A DNA stretch of 64,000 bases from Bacilli bacterium (GCA_017432825.1 JAFRIJ010000012.1:1-64000), one strand, 5' to 3'. Positions 26,801 through 36,671 are shown, counted from the first letter of the stretch. Numbers and translations are program-made. Notes: a model not told the origin generated them from the letters alone.

Positions 26801-27730
26801 AATTATTTTAGAAGTATTCTTAAAATTATATTTACAAATACTTTTTAATTTATCTATACCATATTTATCTAATATTTTCTTAGCAACTTCATCAACAGAA
26901 GGATTAGCTCCTTTAGGTAATTTAATACCAACACTATCAGATAACTTATCCATTTCCTTAAGAAATATATATCTACTAATTAAAGAAGAACATGCTACAG
27001 ATAAACATTGATCTTCAGCCTTGGTAAGAAACATAATATCAGTTACTTTTTTGTTAGATTTACTTATATGATTAAAATAACTTTTAGGATTTTCAAACTG
27101 ATCAACAACAATATAGTCATAATTATATCCCATATTCTTAACTTCATATAACACTTTATTATGTAAAATAGCTTTCATAGCATTCATATTATAATTAGCA
27201 TAAGTATTATTATAATCATTATTATTTAAAATATATGTTTTATAAGGAATTCTTTTTATGATTTGTGGAACAATTTCCAAAATTTTATCGTCTGTAAACT
27301 TTTTAGAATCCTTTACTTTTAAATCCAATAAAAAATCTATATTATCACGCGAAACATAAGAAGCAGTAACAACTATAGGACCAAAATAATCACCCGTACC
27401 AACTTCATCAGAACCTATAGAATTAATTCTAATAGGAATAACTTTGTTTGGTTTATCTTCTTTCTTTTTATCATTAGAGTTAGTAGTCTCAGCATGACCA
27501 GAATTTATTTTTTCAGTTTCTATCCAAAAATCTGAAGATAAATCTGCATCTTTCCCTTGAAAAACAACTTTACCTGATTCATATAAAGTAACAACAGTAT
27601 CACCATCTATAGCTTGAAATACAGCATAAGGTGGTGTCTTTTCTCTTCTTAAATCATAAAAAAATTCAATCATTTGTTCACGTGTTTTATCAGAAACTTT
27701 TAACGTAATAGTAGTTTGACCAGGTTTCAT
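26795..27730 (-). CDS. rnhC: Ribonuclease HIII
   Basis: A 311-residue RNase HIII: N-terminal TBP-like substrate-binding domain (about 1-85), then a type 2 RNase H domain with the motif IGSDEVGTGDYFGPIVV (Asp and Glu catalytic), DSKKFTDDKI and a later Asp in VVDQFENP. It cleaves RNA in RNA:DNA hybrids. The start is ATG 27730 behind GAGGTGATT; the GTG at 27739 is part of that site. It is on the opposite strand to cvpA. Confidence 0.94.
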   Translation of the reverse strand: MKPGQTTITLKVSDKTREQMIEFFYDLRREKTPPYAVFQAIDGDTVVTLYESGKVVFQGKDADLSSDFWIETEKINSGHAETTNSNDKKKEDKPNKVIPIRINSIGSDEVGTGDYFGPIVVTASYVSRDNIDFLLDLKVKDSKKFTDDKILEIVPQIIKRIPYKTYILNNNDYNNTYANYNMNAMKAILHNKVLYEVKNMGYNYDYIVVDQFENPKSYFNHISKSNKKVTDIMFLTKAEDQCLSVACSSLISRYIFLKEMDKLSDSVGIKLPKGANPSVDEVAKKILDKYGIDKLKSICKYNFKNTSKIIK

Positions 27731-27823
27731 ATTAATCACCTCTAGAATAATTTTAACACAAAAAACTTTATTTTTAAATATTTTTATTATATAATAAATA
27801 TAAATAATATAAGGAGGTATAAA

Positions 27824-28540
27824 ATGAACTTAACACTAGTAGATGCAATAATTGCATTATTAATAATATTAGGCGCTATAGTAGGATTTAAAAATGGCGC
27901 TATAAAAGAAGGAGTAAAGTTTGTAGGTATAATAGTTGTCGTATTACTAGCTTTTGCATTTAAAGATGACTTAATGGTATTACTATACGAAAATTTACCA
28001 TTTTTTGATTTCTTTGGAGCAATAAGAGGATTATCCGCAATAAATATATTATTCTATCAAATAATTGCTTTTCTAATAATATTTGCTGCATTAACATTTG
28101 TATTAAGAGTATTATTAGTAATAACTGGTTTAATAGAATGGTTACTAAAATTAACAGTATTCTTAAGAGGAATATCGAAAGTAATAGGAATATTTGTAGG
28201 AGCACTAGAGTATTATGTCTACGTTTTTATAGCACTATATATACTAAGTACTCCAGCATTTAATTTAAAGTATATTAATGATTCTAACTTTGGAAATCAA
28301 ATACTATCAAATACACCTATATTAACTAAAATGACAGATAATACCATAAATGTTTATACAGAAGTATGGGATACTATTAAAAATAAAGATAATAAAACAA
28401 ACGAAGAAATAAATACAGAAATACTAATAACTCTACTAGATAATAAACTAATAAAAGTAAGTAGTGCCAAAAGATTAGTTGAATCAAATAAAATAAGTAT
28501 AAAAGATACAAGCTTCCTAGATAAATATACAACTGAATAA
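27824..28540 (+). CDS. CvpA family membrane protein
   Basis: A 238-residue protein with four membrane helices in the first 150 residues and the CvpA start pattern LTLVDAIIALLIILGAIVGFKNGAIKEG. The C-terminal part (about 150-238) is soluble and specific to this lineage. CvpA-type proteins (YshB in Bacillus) have no settled function; the E. coli protein affects colicin V export and bile or stress tolerance. Strong AAGGAGG site. Position beside rnhC is conserved in Bacilli. Confidence 0.85.
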   Translation: MNLTLVDAIIALLIILGAIVGFKNGAIKEGVKFVGIIVVVLLAFAFKDDLMVLLYENLPFFDFFGAIRGLSAINILFYQIIAFLIIFAALTFVLRVLLVITGLIEWLLKLTVFLRGISKVIGIFVGALEYYVYVFIALYILSTPAFNLKYINDSNFGNQILSNTPILTKMTDNTINVYTEVWDTIKNKDNKTNEEINTEILITLLDNKLIKVSSAKRLVESNKISIKDTSFLDKYTTE

Positions 28541-28542
28541 TT

Positions 28543-28590
28543 AAATAAAATAGTGTTAACTCAAATGTAAAAGTAACACTATTTTATTTA
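28543..28590 (+). terminator. Terminator of cvpA
   Basis: A 16-bp stem (AAATAAAATAGTGTTA / TAACACTATTTTATTT) with a 15-base loop. Confidence 0.75.
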
Positions 28591-28647
28591 CAAATAAAAA
28601 TAATTGCTTTATTATAATTATATATAATAGTTGATTGGGGGATTATT

Positions 28648-29574
28648 ATGCTACATAAAAGTGTTTTATTAAAAGAATCAATTGATAGCTTAAATATAAA
28701 AGAAAATGGAATATATATTGATGCTACACTAGGTTATGCAGGACATTCCAGTGAAATATTAAAAAAAATACCCAAAGGATTCTTATATGGAATAGATCAA
28801 GACGATTTTGCAATAGAAAAAAGCAATGAAATATTAAAAAAAATAAGTAATAACTATCATATAATTAGAAGCAATTTTTCAAATATGAAAGAAGAATTAA
28901 AAAAAATAAATATAAACAAAGTAGATGGAGTCTTATTTGATTTGGGAGTATCATCAGTACAACTGGATTTTGATGAAAGAGGATTCAGTTTTCATAAAGA
29001 TGCCAAATTAGATATGCGTATGGATACAACTAAAAATTTTAGTGCATATAACGTAGTAAATGAATACGACTATAGCAATTTAGTAAGAGTATTAAGAGAT
29101 TATGGTGAGGAAAAATACGCTTCTAGCATAGCTAAAAACATTATAAGAGAAAGAAATAATAAAAAAATAGAAACTACTTTAGAATTAGTAAATATTATAA
29201 AAAAAAGTATGCCCCAAAGAGAAATGAAAGAACATCATCCAGCAAGAAAAAGCTTCCAAGCTATAAGAATTGAAGTAAATAATGAATTAGAAGTATTAAA
29301 AGAAGGACTAGAACAAGCACTAGAATTAATTAATGTTGGAGGAAGAGTATCTGTAATAAGTTTTCATTCATTAGAAGATAAAATAGTAAAAAATATTTTT
29401 AATAAGTATAGTGAAATACCAGAAAATATAAAAAAACTACCATTTATACCAGAAAACTTAGAACCAAAATACAAGATAATATCTAAAGGAATAACTCCCA
29501 AAGAAGAAGAATTAATAGATAATAATAGATCACGTAGTGCTAGACTTAGAGTAATAGAAAGAATAAGGGAATAA
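28648..29574 (+). CDS. rsmH: 16S rRNA m4C1402 methyltransferase RsmH
   Basis: A 308-residue SAM-dependent methyltransferase with the RsmH motifs YIDATLGYAGHS, VDGVLFDLGVSSVQLD, ERGFSFHKDAKLDMRMD and HHPARKSFQAIRIEVN near the C-terminal half. It methylates N4 of C1402 in 16S rRNA. It heads a short division cluster (rsmH-ftsL-pbpB); mraZ, which usually precedes it, is missing. The start has GGGGGA upstream. Confidence 0.96.
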   Translation: MLHKSVLLKESIDSLNIKENGIYIDATLGYAGHSSEILKKIPKGFLYGIDQDDFAIEKSNEILKKISNNYHIIRSNFSNMKEELKKININKVDGVLFDLGVSSVQLDFDERGFSFHKDAKLDMRMDTTKNFSAYNVVNEYDYSNLVRVLRDYGEEKYASSIAKNIIRERNNKKIETTLELVNIIKKSMPQREMKEHHPARKSFQAIRIEVNNELEVLKEGLEQALELINVGGRVSVISFHSLEDKIVKNIFNKYSEIPENIKKLPFIPENLEPKYKIISKGITPKEEELIDNNRSRSARLRVIERIRE

Positions 29575-29575
29575 T

Positions 29576-29866
29576 ATGAAAAAGAAAAGAAAAAAACAAT
29601 TTCTAAGTGGATTTGAAAGAACAACCTATAAACTATGTATACTAATAATAATATTCTTAATATTAGGAATAGTATTTGGTAAAACTAAATTAGCTCAAAT
29701 AAATTTAGAAGTACAAAAACTAACAAGTAAAGTAAATGAACAAAAAAATAAAAATGAAAGTTTAGAAATGAAAATAGACGAAATGACTTCATTAGATAGA
29801 ATTAAAAAAGTATCAGAAGAAAATGGTTTAAAATATAATAGTGACAATATAAAGACAATTAAGTAA
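29576..29866 (+). CDS. ftsL: Cell division protein FtsL
   Basis: A 96-residue bitopic protein: basic cytoplasmic N-terminus, membrane helix at about 19-37, then a coiled coil with leucine/isoleucine heptads (about 42-75). Length, topology and position between rsmH and a class B penicillin-binding protein identify FtsL, which is poorly conserved in sequence. It links FtsQ/DivIB and FtsB/DivIC to septal synthesis. One base separates it from rsmH. Confidence 0.85.
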   Translation: MKKKRKKQFLSGFERTTYKLCILIIIFLILGIVFGKTKLAQINLEVQKLTSKVNEQKNKNESLEMKIDEMTSLDRIKKVSEENGLKYNSDNIKTIK

Positions 29867-29878
29867 GAAGGTGATAAT

Positions 29879-32029
29879 ATGGCTAAAAGAAAAATAAATA
29901 TAAACAGAATAAAGAGTAATTATATAATGATGTTAGGAATATTAGCCATATTCATTTTTTTCACTTTAAGATTAATTTATTTATGCACAGTAGATTACAA
30001 AGTAGGTAGTGTTACAATTACTGAATTTATAAAAAATAGAAATACTCAAGAAGAAATAATATTACCAAAAAGAGGAACAATTAGGGATAATAAAGGAAGC
30101 ATCCTAGCAGAAGACGTTGTAAGCTATACAATAATTGCATATCTAGACGAAAGTAGAAGCAAAAATAGCGAAACACCAAAACATGTCGTTGATGTAGACG
30201 CTACCGCCAAAATACTAGCCCCTTATGTTAATTTAGAAGAAAAAGTATTAAAAACGATATTAAGTAAAGACGCTTATCAAGTAGAATTAGGCCCAGGAGG
30301 AAAGAATTTATCTCAAATTCAAATGGAAACAATAAAAAAATTAAACTTACCTGGAATAGACTTTACCCAATCAACCAAACGATATTATCCTAATGGAGAT
30401 TTTGCATCATACGCAATAGGATATACAACAAAAGAAGAAGATAAAGATGGAAATATTTGGGAAAAAGGTGGATTAGGTACAGAAGAATATTTTGATGAAA
30501 CACTAAGAGGAACAAGTGGATACGTAACTTATGAAAAAGATAGATACGGCTATAAAATAGCAAACGGAAGAGAATATAAAGAAGATGCTAAAGACGGTGA
30601 AGATATATATTTAACTATAGATAGCAACATAGAACTATTTACCGAAAATGCAACAAAAAAAATGGCAGAAGATAGTGAAGCAGAATGGGGATTTATCACA
30701 GTAGCAGATGCCAAAACAGGTGCTATATTATCTTATTCAACCTTTCCATCATTTGATCCAAATACAAAAGAGATTGTAAATTATATAGATCCATTAACAG
30801 GTAATCCTTTTGAACCAGGAAGTACTATGAAAACATTTAGTTATATGTGTGCTATAGAAAACGGAAATTATAATGGAAGCAATACTTTTAAGTCAGGCTC
30901 TATTACATATGAAGCAACAGATGGAAAAAAGACAACAATTCATGACTGGAATAAAGAAGGATGGGGAAATATAAGCTATGATTTTGGATTTGCATTATCA
31001 TCAAACGTTGGAGCTTCAAACCTACTAGAAACAAATATAATAACGAAAAAGAATTTAACAGATTGTTACAATAAATATGGTTTTGGTAAAATAACAGATT
31101 TTACCATAAATAGAGAATCATCTGGAAGAGTTAAATTTAATTATGATATAGATGCTGCCAGTGCCACTTTTGGGCAAGGAATAACAGTTACACCAATTCA
31201 GATGATAAAAGCCTTAACCATAATAGCAAACGATGGAAGATTATTAAAACCATACTTAATAGATAAAATAATTGACAACGAAACAGGAGAATCAAATTAT
31301 GAAGCAACAACAGAAGTACTAGATACAGTAGCTAGTCCAGGAACAATAAATAAATTGAAGGAATTATTAAAAAGTGTTATTTGTGAAGAAAAAGAAAAAT
31401 GTACTGGTAGTGCTTATTATATGAAAGATTATCCATTAATGGGAAAAACAGGAACCGCACAAATATATAATGAAAAAACTGGTACTTATATGACTGGAGA
31501 ATCAAATTACATATATTCATTTGCAGGACTATATCCAATAGATGAACCACAAATTATAATATATTCCGCTATAAAAGAACCAAAGGATACAGAAAACTAT
31601 ATAGCAGTTGCTATAAAAGATATAGTAGTAAATATAAGTAAATATTTAAATATTGCAACTGATAACAATAAACAAGAAACATATAAAATTGATAATTATA
31701 TAAATAAAGATTTAGAAACAATTAAAACAGAACTGACTAAAAATAATATGCAAGTATATGTTTTAGGAACAGGAGATAAAATAATAAATCAGTATCCAAA
31801 AGAAAACAACAAATTATATAAAGGAAGTGTAGTAGCACTATTAACAAATGATTACGACAAAAAAGTTCCAAACTTTATAGGGCTTTCATATAAAGACTCA
31901 ACTAACATATTAAAACTAATGAATGTTAAGTATACAATTGAAGGGAAAGGATATGTTAAAGAACAAAGCATAAAAGAAGGAGACACTATAAAAGATGATA
32001 CTACTATTACCTTAAAATTAAATAAATAA
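29879..32029 (+). CDS. pbpB: Class B penicillin-binding protein with two PASTA domains (PBP2B/FtsI)
   Basis: A 716-residue transpeptidase: N-terminal membrane helix (about 16-36), dimerisation domain, transpeptidase domain with the active-site SxxK in EPGSTMKTFSY, SxN in ALSSNVGAS and KTG in MGKTGTAQIY, and two C-terminal PASTA domains (about 598-655 and 657-716). It cross-links septal peptidoglycan, so this organism has a cell wall. Length and PASTA count match B. subtilis PBP2B; SpoVD, its sporulation relative, has one PASTA. The rest of the dcw cluster (mraY, mur genes, ftsW) does not follow. Confidence 0.93.
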   Translation: MAKRKININRIKSNYIMMLGILAIFIFFTLRLIYLCTVDYKVGSVTITEFIKNRNTQEEIILPKRGTIRDNKGSILAEDVVSYTIIAYLDESRSKNSETPKHVVDVDATAKILAPYVNLEEKVLKTILSKDAYQVELGPGGKNLSQIQMETIKKLNLPGIDFTQSTKRYYPNGDFASYAIGYTTKEEDKDGNIWEKGGLGTEEYFDETLRGTSGYVTYEKDRYGYKIANGREYKEDAKDGEDIYLTIDSNIELFTENATKKMAEDSEAEWGFITVADAKTGAILSYSTFPSFDPNTKEIVNYIDPLTGNPFEPGSTMKTFSYMCAIENGNYNGSNTFKSGSITYEATDGKKTTIHDWNKEGWGNISYDFGFALSSNVGASNLLETNIITKKNLTDCYNKYGFGKITDFTINRESSGRVKFNYDIDAASATFGQGITVTPIQMIKALTIIANDGRLLKPYLIDKIIDNETGESNYEATTEVLDTVASPGTINKLKELLKSVICEEKEKCTGSAYYMKDYPLMGKTGTAQIYNEKTGTYMTGESNYIYSFAGLYPIDEPQIIIYSAIKEPKDTENYIAVAIKDIVVNISKYLNIATDNNKQETYKIDNYINKDLETIKTELTKNNMQVYVLGTGDKIINQYPKENNKLYKGSVVALLTNDYDKKVPNFIGLSYKDSTNILKLMNVKYTIEGKGYVKEQSIKEGDTIKDDTTITLKLNK

Positions 32030-32054
32030 AATATATCGCAAGATATATTTTTTT
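32029..32054 (+). terminator. Terminator of rsmH-ftsL-pbpB
   Basis: A 9-bp stem (AAATATATC / GATATATTT) with a GCAA tetraloop and T tract. Confidence 0.87.
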
Positions 32055-32081
32055 ATCATATAAAATTAACTAAATAAGCAC

Positions 32082-32110
32082 TTGACAACTTTAAAAAAGA
32101 CATATAAAAT
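32082..32110 (+). promoter_or_regulatory. Promoter of rny
   Basis: TTGACA (32082-32087) and TAAAAT (32105-32110), spacer 17; predicts a leader of about 65 bases. Confidence 0.8.
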
Positions 32111-32180
32111 TAAATTGTATAGTTTTAATTAATAATTTAATTTTAATTATAAAGCGAAAATAGAATGGAGGTGCAATAAG

Positions 32181-33734
32181 ATGAATGCAACACTAACTTC
32201 CATTGTACTATTTTTTGTAGGCTTAGTAATTGGAATAGTTTTAATAATAATAATTAATTACTTAAAAAATAAGTCAAAAGAACATAAAGCAATAGACATA
32301 GTAGAAAAAGCAAAGAAAGATGCTGAAAAGGCAAAAAGAGATTCAATATTAGAAACAAAAGAAGAAATACATAAATTAAAATTAGATGCTGATAAAGAAA
32401 TTAAAGAAAAAAAACTAGAAATAAAAGAAGCAGAAGATAGATTGTTACAACGTGAAAATAATATTGATAGAAGAGATGTAACTATTCAAAATAGAGAAGA
32501 CGCCGTCATTGAAAGAGAAAATGATTTACTAGAAAAGCAAAAAAAAGTACAAGATAAAGAAAGAGAAATGGAAGAAATAAAGAAAGAACAACTAGAAAAA
32601 TTAGAAGAAATCGCCAAATTTTCAAAAGAAAAAGCTCATGATTTAATCATGAAAAGAGTAGAAGAAACAATGAATAAAGAAATTGCTACATACATAAAAG
32701 AAAGAGAATCAGAGGCAAAATTAGAAAGTGATAATATTGCTAAAGAAATGATCGTAAGTAGTATGCAAAAGTATGCAGCAGATGTAACTAATACTCAAAC
32801 AGTTTCCGTAATAAGTTTACCTAATGATGAGATGAAAGGTAGAATTATAGGAAGAGAAGGAAGAAATGTAAGAACTATTGAGTCAGTAACGGGAGTTGAT
32901 TTAATAATAGATGATACTCCAGAAGCAATAGTAATATCTTCATTTGATCCATTAAGAAGAGAAATTGCTAAATTAACATTAGAAACATTAATAAGTGATG
33001 GAAGAATTCATCCAGCTAGAATAGAAGAAGTATATGATAAAACATGTAACGATGTAAACGCTATGATAAGAAAATATGGTAAAGATGCTATATACTCTTT
33101 AGGAATAAGTAAAATGGATGCTGAATTAATAGAAATAGTAGGTAAATTGCATTTTAGAACAAGTTATGGTCAAAATGCATTACAACACTCTATAGAAGTA
33201 GCAAATATTTCTGGATTATTGGCAGCAGAATTAGGAGAGAATGTAAATCTAGCAAAAAGAGCAGGACTACTTCATGATATAGGTAAAGCAATAGACTTTG
33301 AAATGGAAGGTTCACATGTCCAAATCGGAGCAGAATTAGCAAAAAAATATAAAGAAGATGATGTGGTTATTAATTCTATACTTTCCCACCATGGTGATGT
33401 TCAATCAACTAGTGTGATTTCTACAATAGTAGCAATTGCGGATACAATATCAGCTTCTCGTCCAGGAGCAAGAAATGATACCACAGATAATTATTTCCAA
33501 AGATTAGAGCAACTAGAAACAATTGGAAATGAAATAAAAGGTGTAGATAAAGCATATGCTATTCAAGCAGGAAGAGAATTAAGAGTGATGGTTAAACCAG
33601 AAGAAATAGACGATTTAACAAGTGTTCAAATAGCAAGAGATATTAAAAATAAGATTGAAGAACAATTACAATATCCTGGAACCATCAAAGTAACAGTTAT
33701 AAGAGAAACAAGAGCATGTGAAGAAGCAAAATAG
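32181..33734 (+). CDS. rny: Ribonuclease Y
   Basis: A 517-residue membrane-anchored endonuclease: N-terminal membrane helix (about 6-28), long coiled coil (30-190), KH domain with [15 protein letters not shown], and HD domain with [12 protein letters not shown] and SHHGD. It initiates decay of many mRNAs and is at the membrane. Length equals the B. subtilis protein (520). GGAGGTG precedes the start. Its stop codon lies within the 65-bp direct repeat that begins the accessory locus. Confidence 0.97.
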   Translation: MNATLTSIVLFFVGLVIGIVLIIIINYLKNKSKEHKAIDIVEKAKKDAEKAKRDSILETKEEIHKLKLDADKEIKEKKLEIKEAEDRLLQRENNIDRRDVTIQNREDAVIERENDLLEKQKKVQDKEREMEEIKKEQLEKLEEIAKFSKEKAHDLIMKRVEETMNKEIATYIKERESEAKLESDNIAKEMIVSSMQKYAADVTNTQTVSVISLPNDEMKGRIIGREGRNVRTIESVTGVDLIIDDTPEAIVISSFDPLRREIAKLTLETLISDGRIHPARIEEVYDKTCNDVNAMIRKYGKDAIYSLGISKMDAELIEIVGKLHFRTSYGQNALQHSIEVANISGLLAAELGENVNLAKRAGLLHDIGKAIDFEMEGSHVQIGAELAKKYKEDDVVINSILSHHGDVQSTSVISTIVAIADTISASRPGARNDTTDNYFQRLEQLETIGNEIKGVDKAYAIQAGRELRVMVKPEEIDDLTSVQIARDIKNKIEEQLQYPGTIKVTVIRETRACEEAK

Positions 33735-33760
33735 TTTGGTTATAAACCAAACTATTTTTT
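33728..33760 (+). terminator. Terminator of rny
   Basis: A perfect 14-bp stem (AAAATAGTTTGGTT / AACCAAACTATTTT), loop of 3 and T tract. An identical copy lies at 36575-36607. Confidence 0.9.
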
Positions 33761-33761
33761 A

Positions 33762-33790
33762 TTGACTATAAGGATAAAAAATAATATAAT
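33762..33790 (+). promoter_or_regulatory. Promoter of dockerin gene 1
   Basis: TTGACT (33762-33767) and TATAAT (33785-33790), spacer 17, inside the direct repeat. The same module is upstream of the genes at 36672 and (partly) 38984. Confidence 0.8.
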
Positions 33791-33815
33791 TAACACAGAA
33801 GAATATGGTGATAAG

Positions 33816-36185
33816 ATGAGAAAACTAATTAAAAAGATAATAATAGCAATCATATTAATACCATTAGAAATAAATGCTGAAACAATACTATCATCAGGAA
33901 CTCCTTATGGAACATACGAAGATGCTCAAAAAATGATAAAAGAAGTAATGAAAGCATATTATAATAGGGGTTCATATATACAATATAATTATGCAAAAGC
34001 TACATATGGCTTAGAAAGTCCTGAAGAAGCAACAAGTCAAGACATACGATATAATGTATGTGCTGCATATACATATGATGTTCTTACCGAAACGTTTGGA
34101 TTGACATATAAGCTAAATGAAACAGAAACTTCTTTTCCGCGTTATGCAAATGATATATTGAAAAGAGGAAAATATTTATATGAAAGCAACGATAATAAAG
34201 AATTAATTTATTATGAAAATACATCTAACAACACATATTATGTTAAAGGCTATAGTGGAACAGAAGACATTTCATTCAATGAATTTGTTAAAAAACTAAA
34301 ACCGGGAGACTTATTATCATTTAGTCATGCAATGATGGTTTATGATGTTGTAGATAGAAATAACGATGGAGAAGTAGATGATGCCTTATTATTAGCATCA
34401 TCAGGTCATTCTAAGGTTAATTCTCGTATTGGGGAAAATGATATTTATTTGTATTACGACAAAATTATTAACAAATCGAATGGAGTTATAAATACTCCAC
34501 CATACGGAAATAATTCTGGTGGTGGAATTTATTGGCAATGGCTAAGTAACAATGGAAACTTTGTTAACCAAGATAGTGAAAAAATAAAATGTAATAAAAC
34601 AGAGTGTGCAATCATAAGACTGTTTTATGAAGATACAAATAAAAATGCAGTCTTTAATTATACAATAGATACTGAACAATACAAAAAGGCTAAATTACGT
34701 ACTGAATATCCAGATATATTTATAGAAAAAACTGTAAATATTGGTGATAATAATAGTGTGTACATAGGAAATTCACTAACATATACAATAAACATAACTA
34801 ATAAAAGTAGCTTATCTTATGGTAACTTTAAAATTGAAGAAACAATAGGAGATAATGTAAAATATGTCTCTTCAGAAGGCGAAAGCACATATAATGAAAC
34901 GACTAATACAATTACATGGAATATATCAGGCTTAGCAGCCGGCGACAGCAAAACATTATCGTATACAGTAAACGTCAAAGAAATAAGCTTTGAGCCAGTT
35001 AAAGCTACAGGTAAACTTTATAAAAATAATAACCAAATATATATAACAACTGGAACTGTATCTAACCCAGTAGTTATACATTTTGCTATAAAACAATCGT
35101 ATCTATATTGCTATAATGAAAATAAAGATAATTATTCGAGCTTTGAACTAATTGATAAAATTATTGAATGTGCTCGTCCAGATACAGAAAGTAATATGCT
35201 CCAAAATATATTTAATATAAGTAATCCTTTTGAAGAATATATATATGATAAAATAGATACTACAAATAAAAATCAGGCAAACAGAATATTATTAAAAAAT
35301 GATAATAATAATGTTAAAAAAATCAAAAAAATGTTATTAAATAATTATTGGAGTGGATTAGTAAAAATAAAAAATACAGATAAACTCATTTTATCAAGAT
35401 GGTCAATATATGATGACCCAGCAAGAGCAAAAACAATTAATCCCAGTGATTTTGAAGATGGAGATATTCTAATATATTCGGTTGGAGAAAATTCCAGCAC
35501 AGCTGAAAATGGTATTTATGTTTATGTATATATTCAGAGTCTTGGAGGATTTATTGGAAAAAATTATACTGAATCTAGCAATGTTAGAGATAAATTTACA
35601 TATGACTATTATAGTGACATAAACTCACTATTTACTGAAAACACAACATTTGGACCATATAAAAAAGATAGTGATGACTATAATGAAGATGATAAAATAT
35701 TTATGAATTATCAAACGTTGTTTGATAAAGATTTTTATATAATATTAAGGCCTTCTATTTTAAATCTAAAACTTAAAACTACAAAATATAATTTAGATGA
35801 TGATAATAAAATTATTTATGGAATACCAATAAACACTGACATTAACACAATAAGTAGTAATTTTAATACAACAGGTGATATTAGCATAACAAATAACGAA
35901 AACATAAGTATTACCAATAATATATCCACTGGAAACACTTTTAAAGTAACATTTAGCACTAATAGAAGTTTAGAATACATTATATCAATAAAAGGAGATG
36001 TTGAAGGAGATGGCATCATTAATAGTAACGATGTTATAAAAGCATACAATATATTAATGAAAAAAATAACAGTAACAAAACTATATCAAGATACAGCAGA
36101 TACAACAAATGATGGCGAATTAAAAATAAATGATATAGCTAAACTATATCAATACACCAAAGGCATAATAAATAGCTTAGATTAG
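33816..36185 (+). CDS. Secreted NlpC/P60-like protein with DUF11 and dockerin domains
   Basis: A 789-residue secreted protein. A signal peptide ends near INA/ET (residue 21). Residues 30-220 look like an NlpC/P60-type Cys peptidase: Cys82 at a helix start (YNVCAAYTYDV), His171 after PGDLLSF (SHAMMVYDV), and a third polar site near His198. A DUF11-type beta domain follows (about 290-385). A second module (about 430-620) again has a GDILIY strand but no Cys or His, so it looks like an inactive copy. The C-terminus (726-789) is a two-repeat dockerin with calcium loop DVEGDGIINSND. The paralogue at 38984 has the same plan. Start is ATG 33816 behind GGTGAT; TTG 33762 is in the promoter. Likely acts on peptidoglycan or peptides; activity is inference. 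Confidence 0.8.
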   Translation: MRKLIKKIIIAIILIPLEINAETILSSGTPYGTYEDAQKMIKEVMKAYYNRGSYIQYNYAKATYGLESPEEATSQDIRYNVCAAYTYDVLTETFGLTYKLNETETSFPRYANDILKRGKYLYESNDNKELIYYENTSNNTYYVKGYSGTEDISFNEFVKKLKPGDLLSFSHAMMVYDVVDRNNDGEVDDALLLASSGHSKVNSRIGENDIYLYYDKIINKSNGVINTPPYGNNSGGGIYWQWLSNNGNFVNQDSEKIKCNKTECAIIRLFYEDTNKNAVFNYTIDTEQYKKAKLRTEYPDIFIEKTVNIGDNNSVYIGNSLTYTINITNKSSLSYGNFKIEETIGDNVKYVSSEGESTYNETTNTITWNISGLAAGDSKTLSYTVNVKEISFEPVKATGKLYKNNNQIYITTGTVSNPVVIHFAIKQSYLYCYNENKDNYSSFELIDKIIECARPDTESNMLQNIFNISNPFEEYIYDKIDTTNKNQANRILLKNDNNNVKKIKKMLLNNYWSGLVKIKNTDKLILSRWSIYDDPARAKTINPSDFEDGDILIYSVGENSSTAENGIYVYVYIQSLGGFIGKNYTESSNVRDKFTYDYYSDINSLFTENTTFGPYKKDSDDYNEDDKIFMNYQTLFDKDFYIILRPSILNLKLKTTKYNLDDDNKIIYGIPINTDINTISSNFNTTGDISITNNENISITNNISTGNTFKVTFSTNRSLEYIISIKGDVEGDGIINSNDVIKAYNILMKKITVTKLYQDTADTTNDGELKINDIAKLYQYTKGIINSLD

Positions 36186-36196
36186 CTAAGCTATTT
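36170..36196 (+). terminator. Terminator of dockerin gene 1
   Basis: An 11-bp stem (AAATAGCTTAG / CTAAGCTATTT) covering the stop codon, but the T tract is cut short where the inverted-repeat element begins. Confidence 0.7.
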
Positions 36197-36197
36197 A

Positions 36198-36576
36198 TTC
36201 AGAGTGTTGACAAAGTCAGAAGTTTTCTTTTATTATAAAATGTTGTATAATTAAATTGCGAGTAAAAACTTTATCGTAGCCGATTAAGTTTATCATATAT
36301 ACTCGCTTTTTTAGTGAAAAAATAGCCTAATTATTATAGGCTACGATAAAGGAGAATAAATATGATGAAGTTATAGAAAAAGTAGCTAAAGAAAGAAAAG
36401 AATGATTAGAAGATGAATAAATGAAGAAAGAAAAAGTTAGTGAAAAAACACTAATAAATACGTCAAAATATATGAAATATTTATAAAATTAAAGATGTTT
36501 TTAAAATTTGCTTTTCAAGAAAATATGTATAAGAAAATCCTTAGTAAAAAAAACTAGGGGTTGTCTACACTCTGAA
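36198..36576 (+). mobile_element. Decayed 379-bp element with 16-bp terminal inverted repeats
   Basis: The ends TTCAGAGTGTTGACAA (36198-36213) and TTGTCTACACTCTGAA (36561-36576) are inverted repeats with one mismatch. The interior has a structured leader, an AAAGGAG site and an ATG at 36362, then only fragments broken by stop codons; one readable fragment (DEVIEKVAKERKE) could be the remains of a transposase. There are no other genes in this stretch. The size and structure fit an internally deleted insertion sequence or MITE. The family (possibly IS1182-like) is a guess from the end sequence. No clear target-site duplication is seen. Confidence 0.7.
36258..36349 (+). promoter_or_regulatory. 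Structured leader with terminator and alternative pairing
   Basis: GCGAGTA (36258-36264) pairs with TACTCGC (36300-36306), followed by T6: a terminator. TTATCGTAGCC (36271-36281), inside its loop, can pair with GGCTACGATAA (36339-36349), and TAGCCTA/TAGGCTA (36323-36343) forms a third hairpin just before the AAAGGAG site. The structures partly exclude each other. This resembles leaders that limit transposase expression; whether it is still active is unknown. Confidence 0.6.
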
Positions 36577-36639
36577 AATAGTTTGGTTATAAACCAAACT
36601 ATTTTTTATTGACTATAAGGATAAAAAATAATATAATTA
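36575..36639 (+). repeat. 65-bp direct repeat, copy 2
   Basis: Identical to 33728-33792. Here the terminator half has no gene to end except the decayed element, and the promoter half drives the cohesin-like gene. Confidence 0.97.
36609..36637 (+). promoter_or_regulatory. Promoter of cohesin-like gene
   Basis: TTGACT (36609-36614) and TATAAT (36632-36637), spacer 17, within the second direct repeat. Confidence 0.8.
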
Positions 36640-36671
36640 TATTAGATATAAAATAAGTAAGGAGAATTGAA

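Larger units (their letters stand above)
33728..33792 (+). repeat. 65-bp direct repeat, copy 1 (terminator plus promoter)
   Basis: Identical over 65 bases to 36575-36639. It includes the rny stop codon and terminator and the promoter of the next gene. Bases on both outer sides differ between copies. Confidence 0.97.

Noticed and set aside
27960-28205. Hydrophobic minus-strand frame inside cvpA
   Set aside because: A shadow of a membrane-protein gene; no ribosome site and a stronger gene on the plus strand.
36361-36500. Functional gene inside the inverted-repeat element
   Set aside because: The frame after the AAAGGAG site is broken by several stops within a few codons, so only remnants of coding sequence are left.
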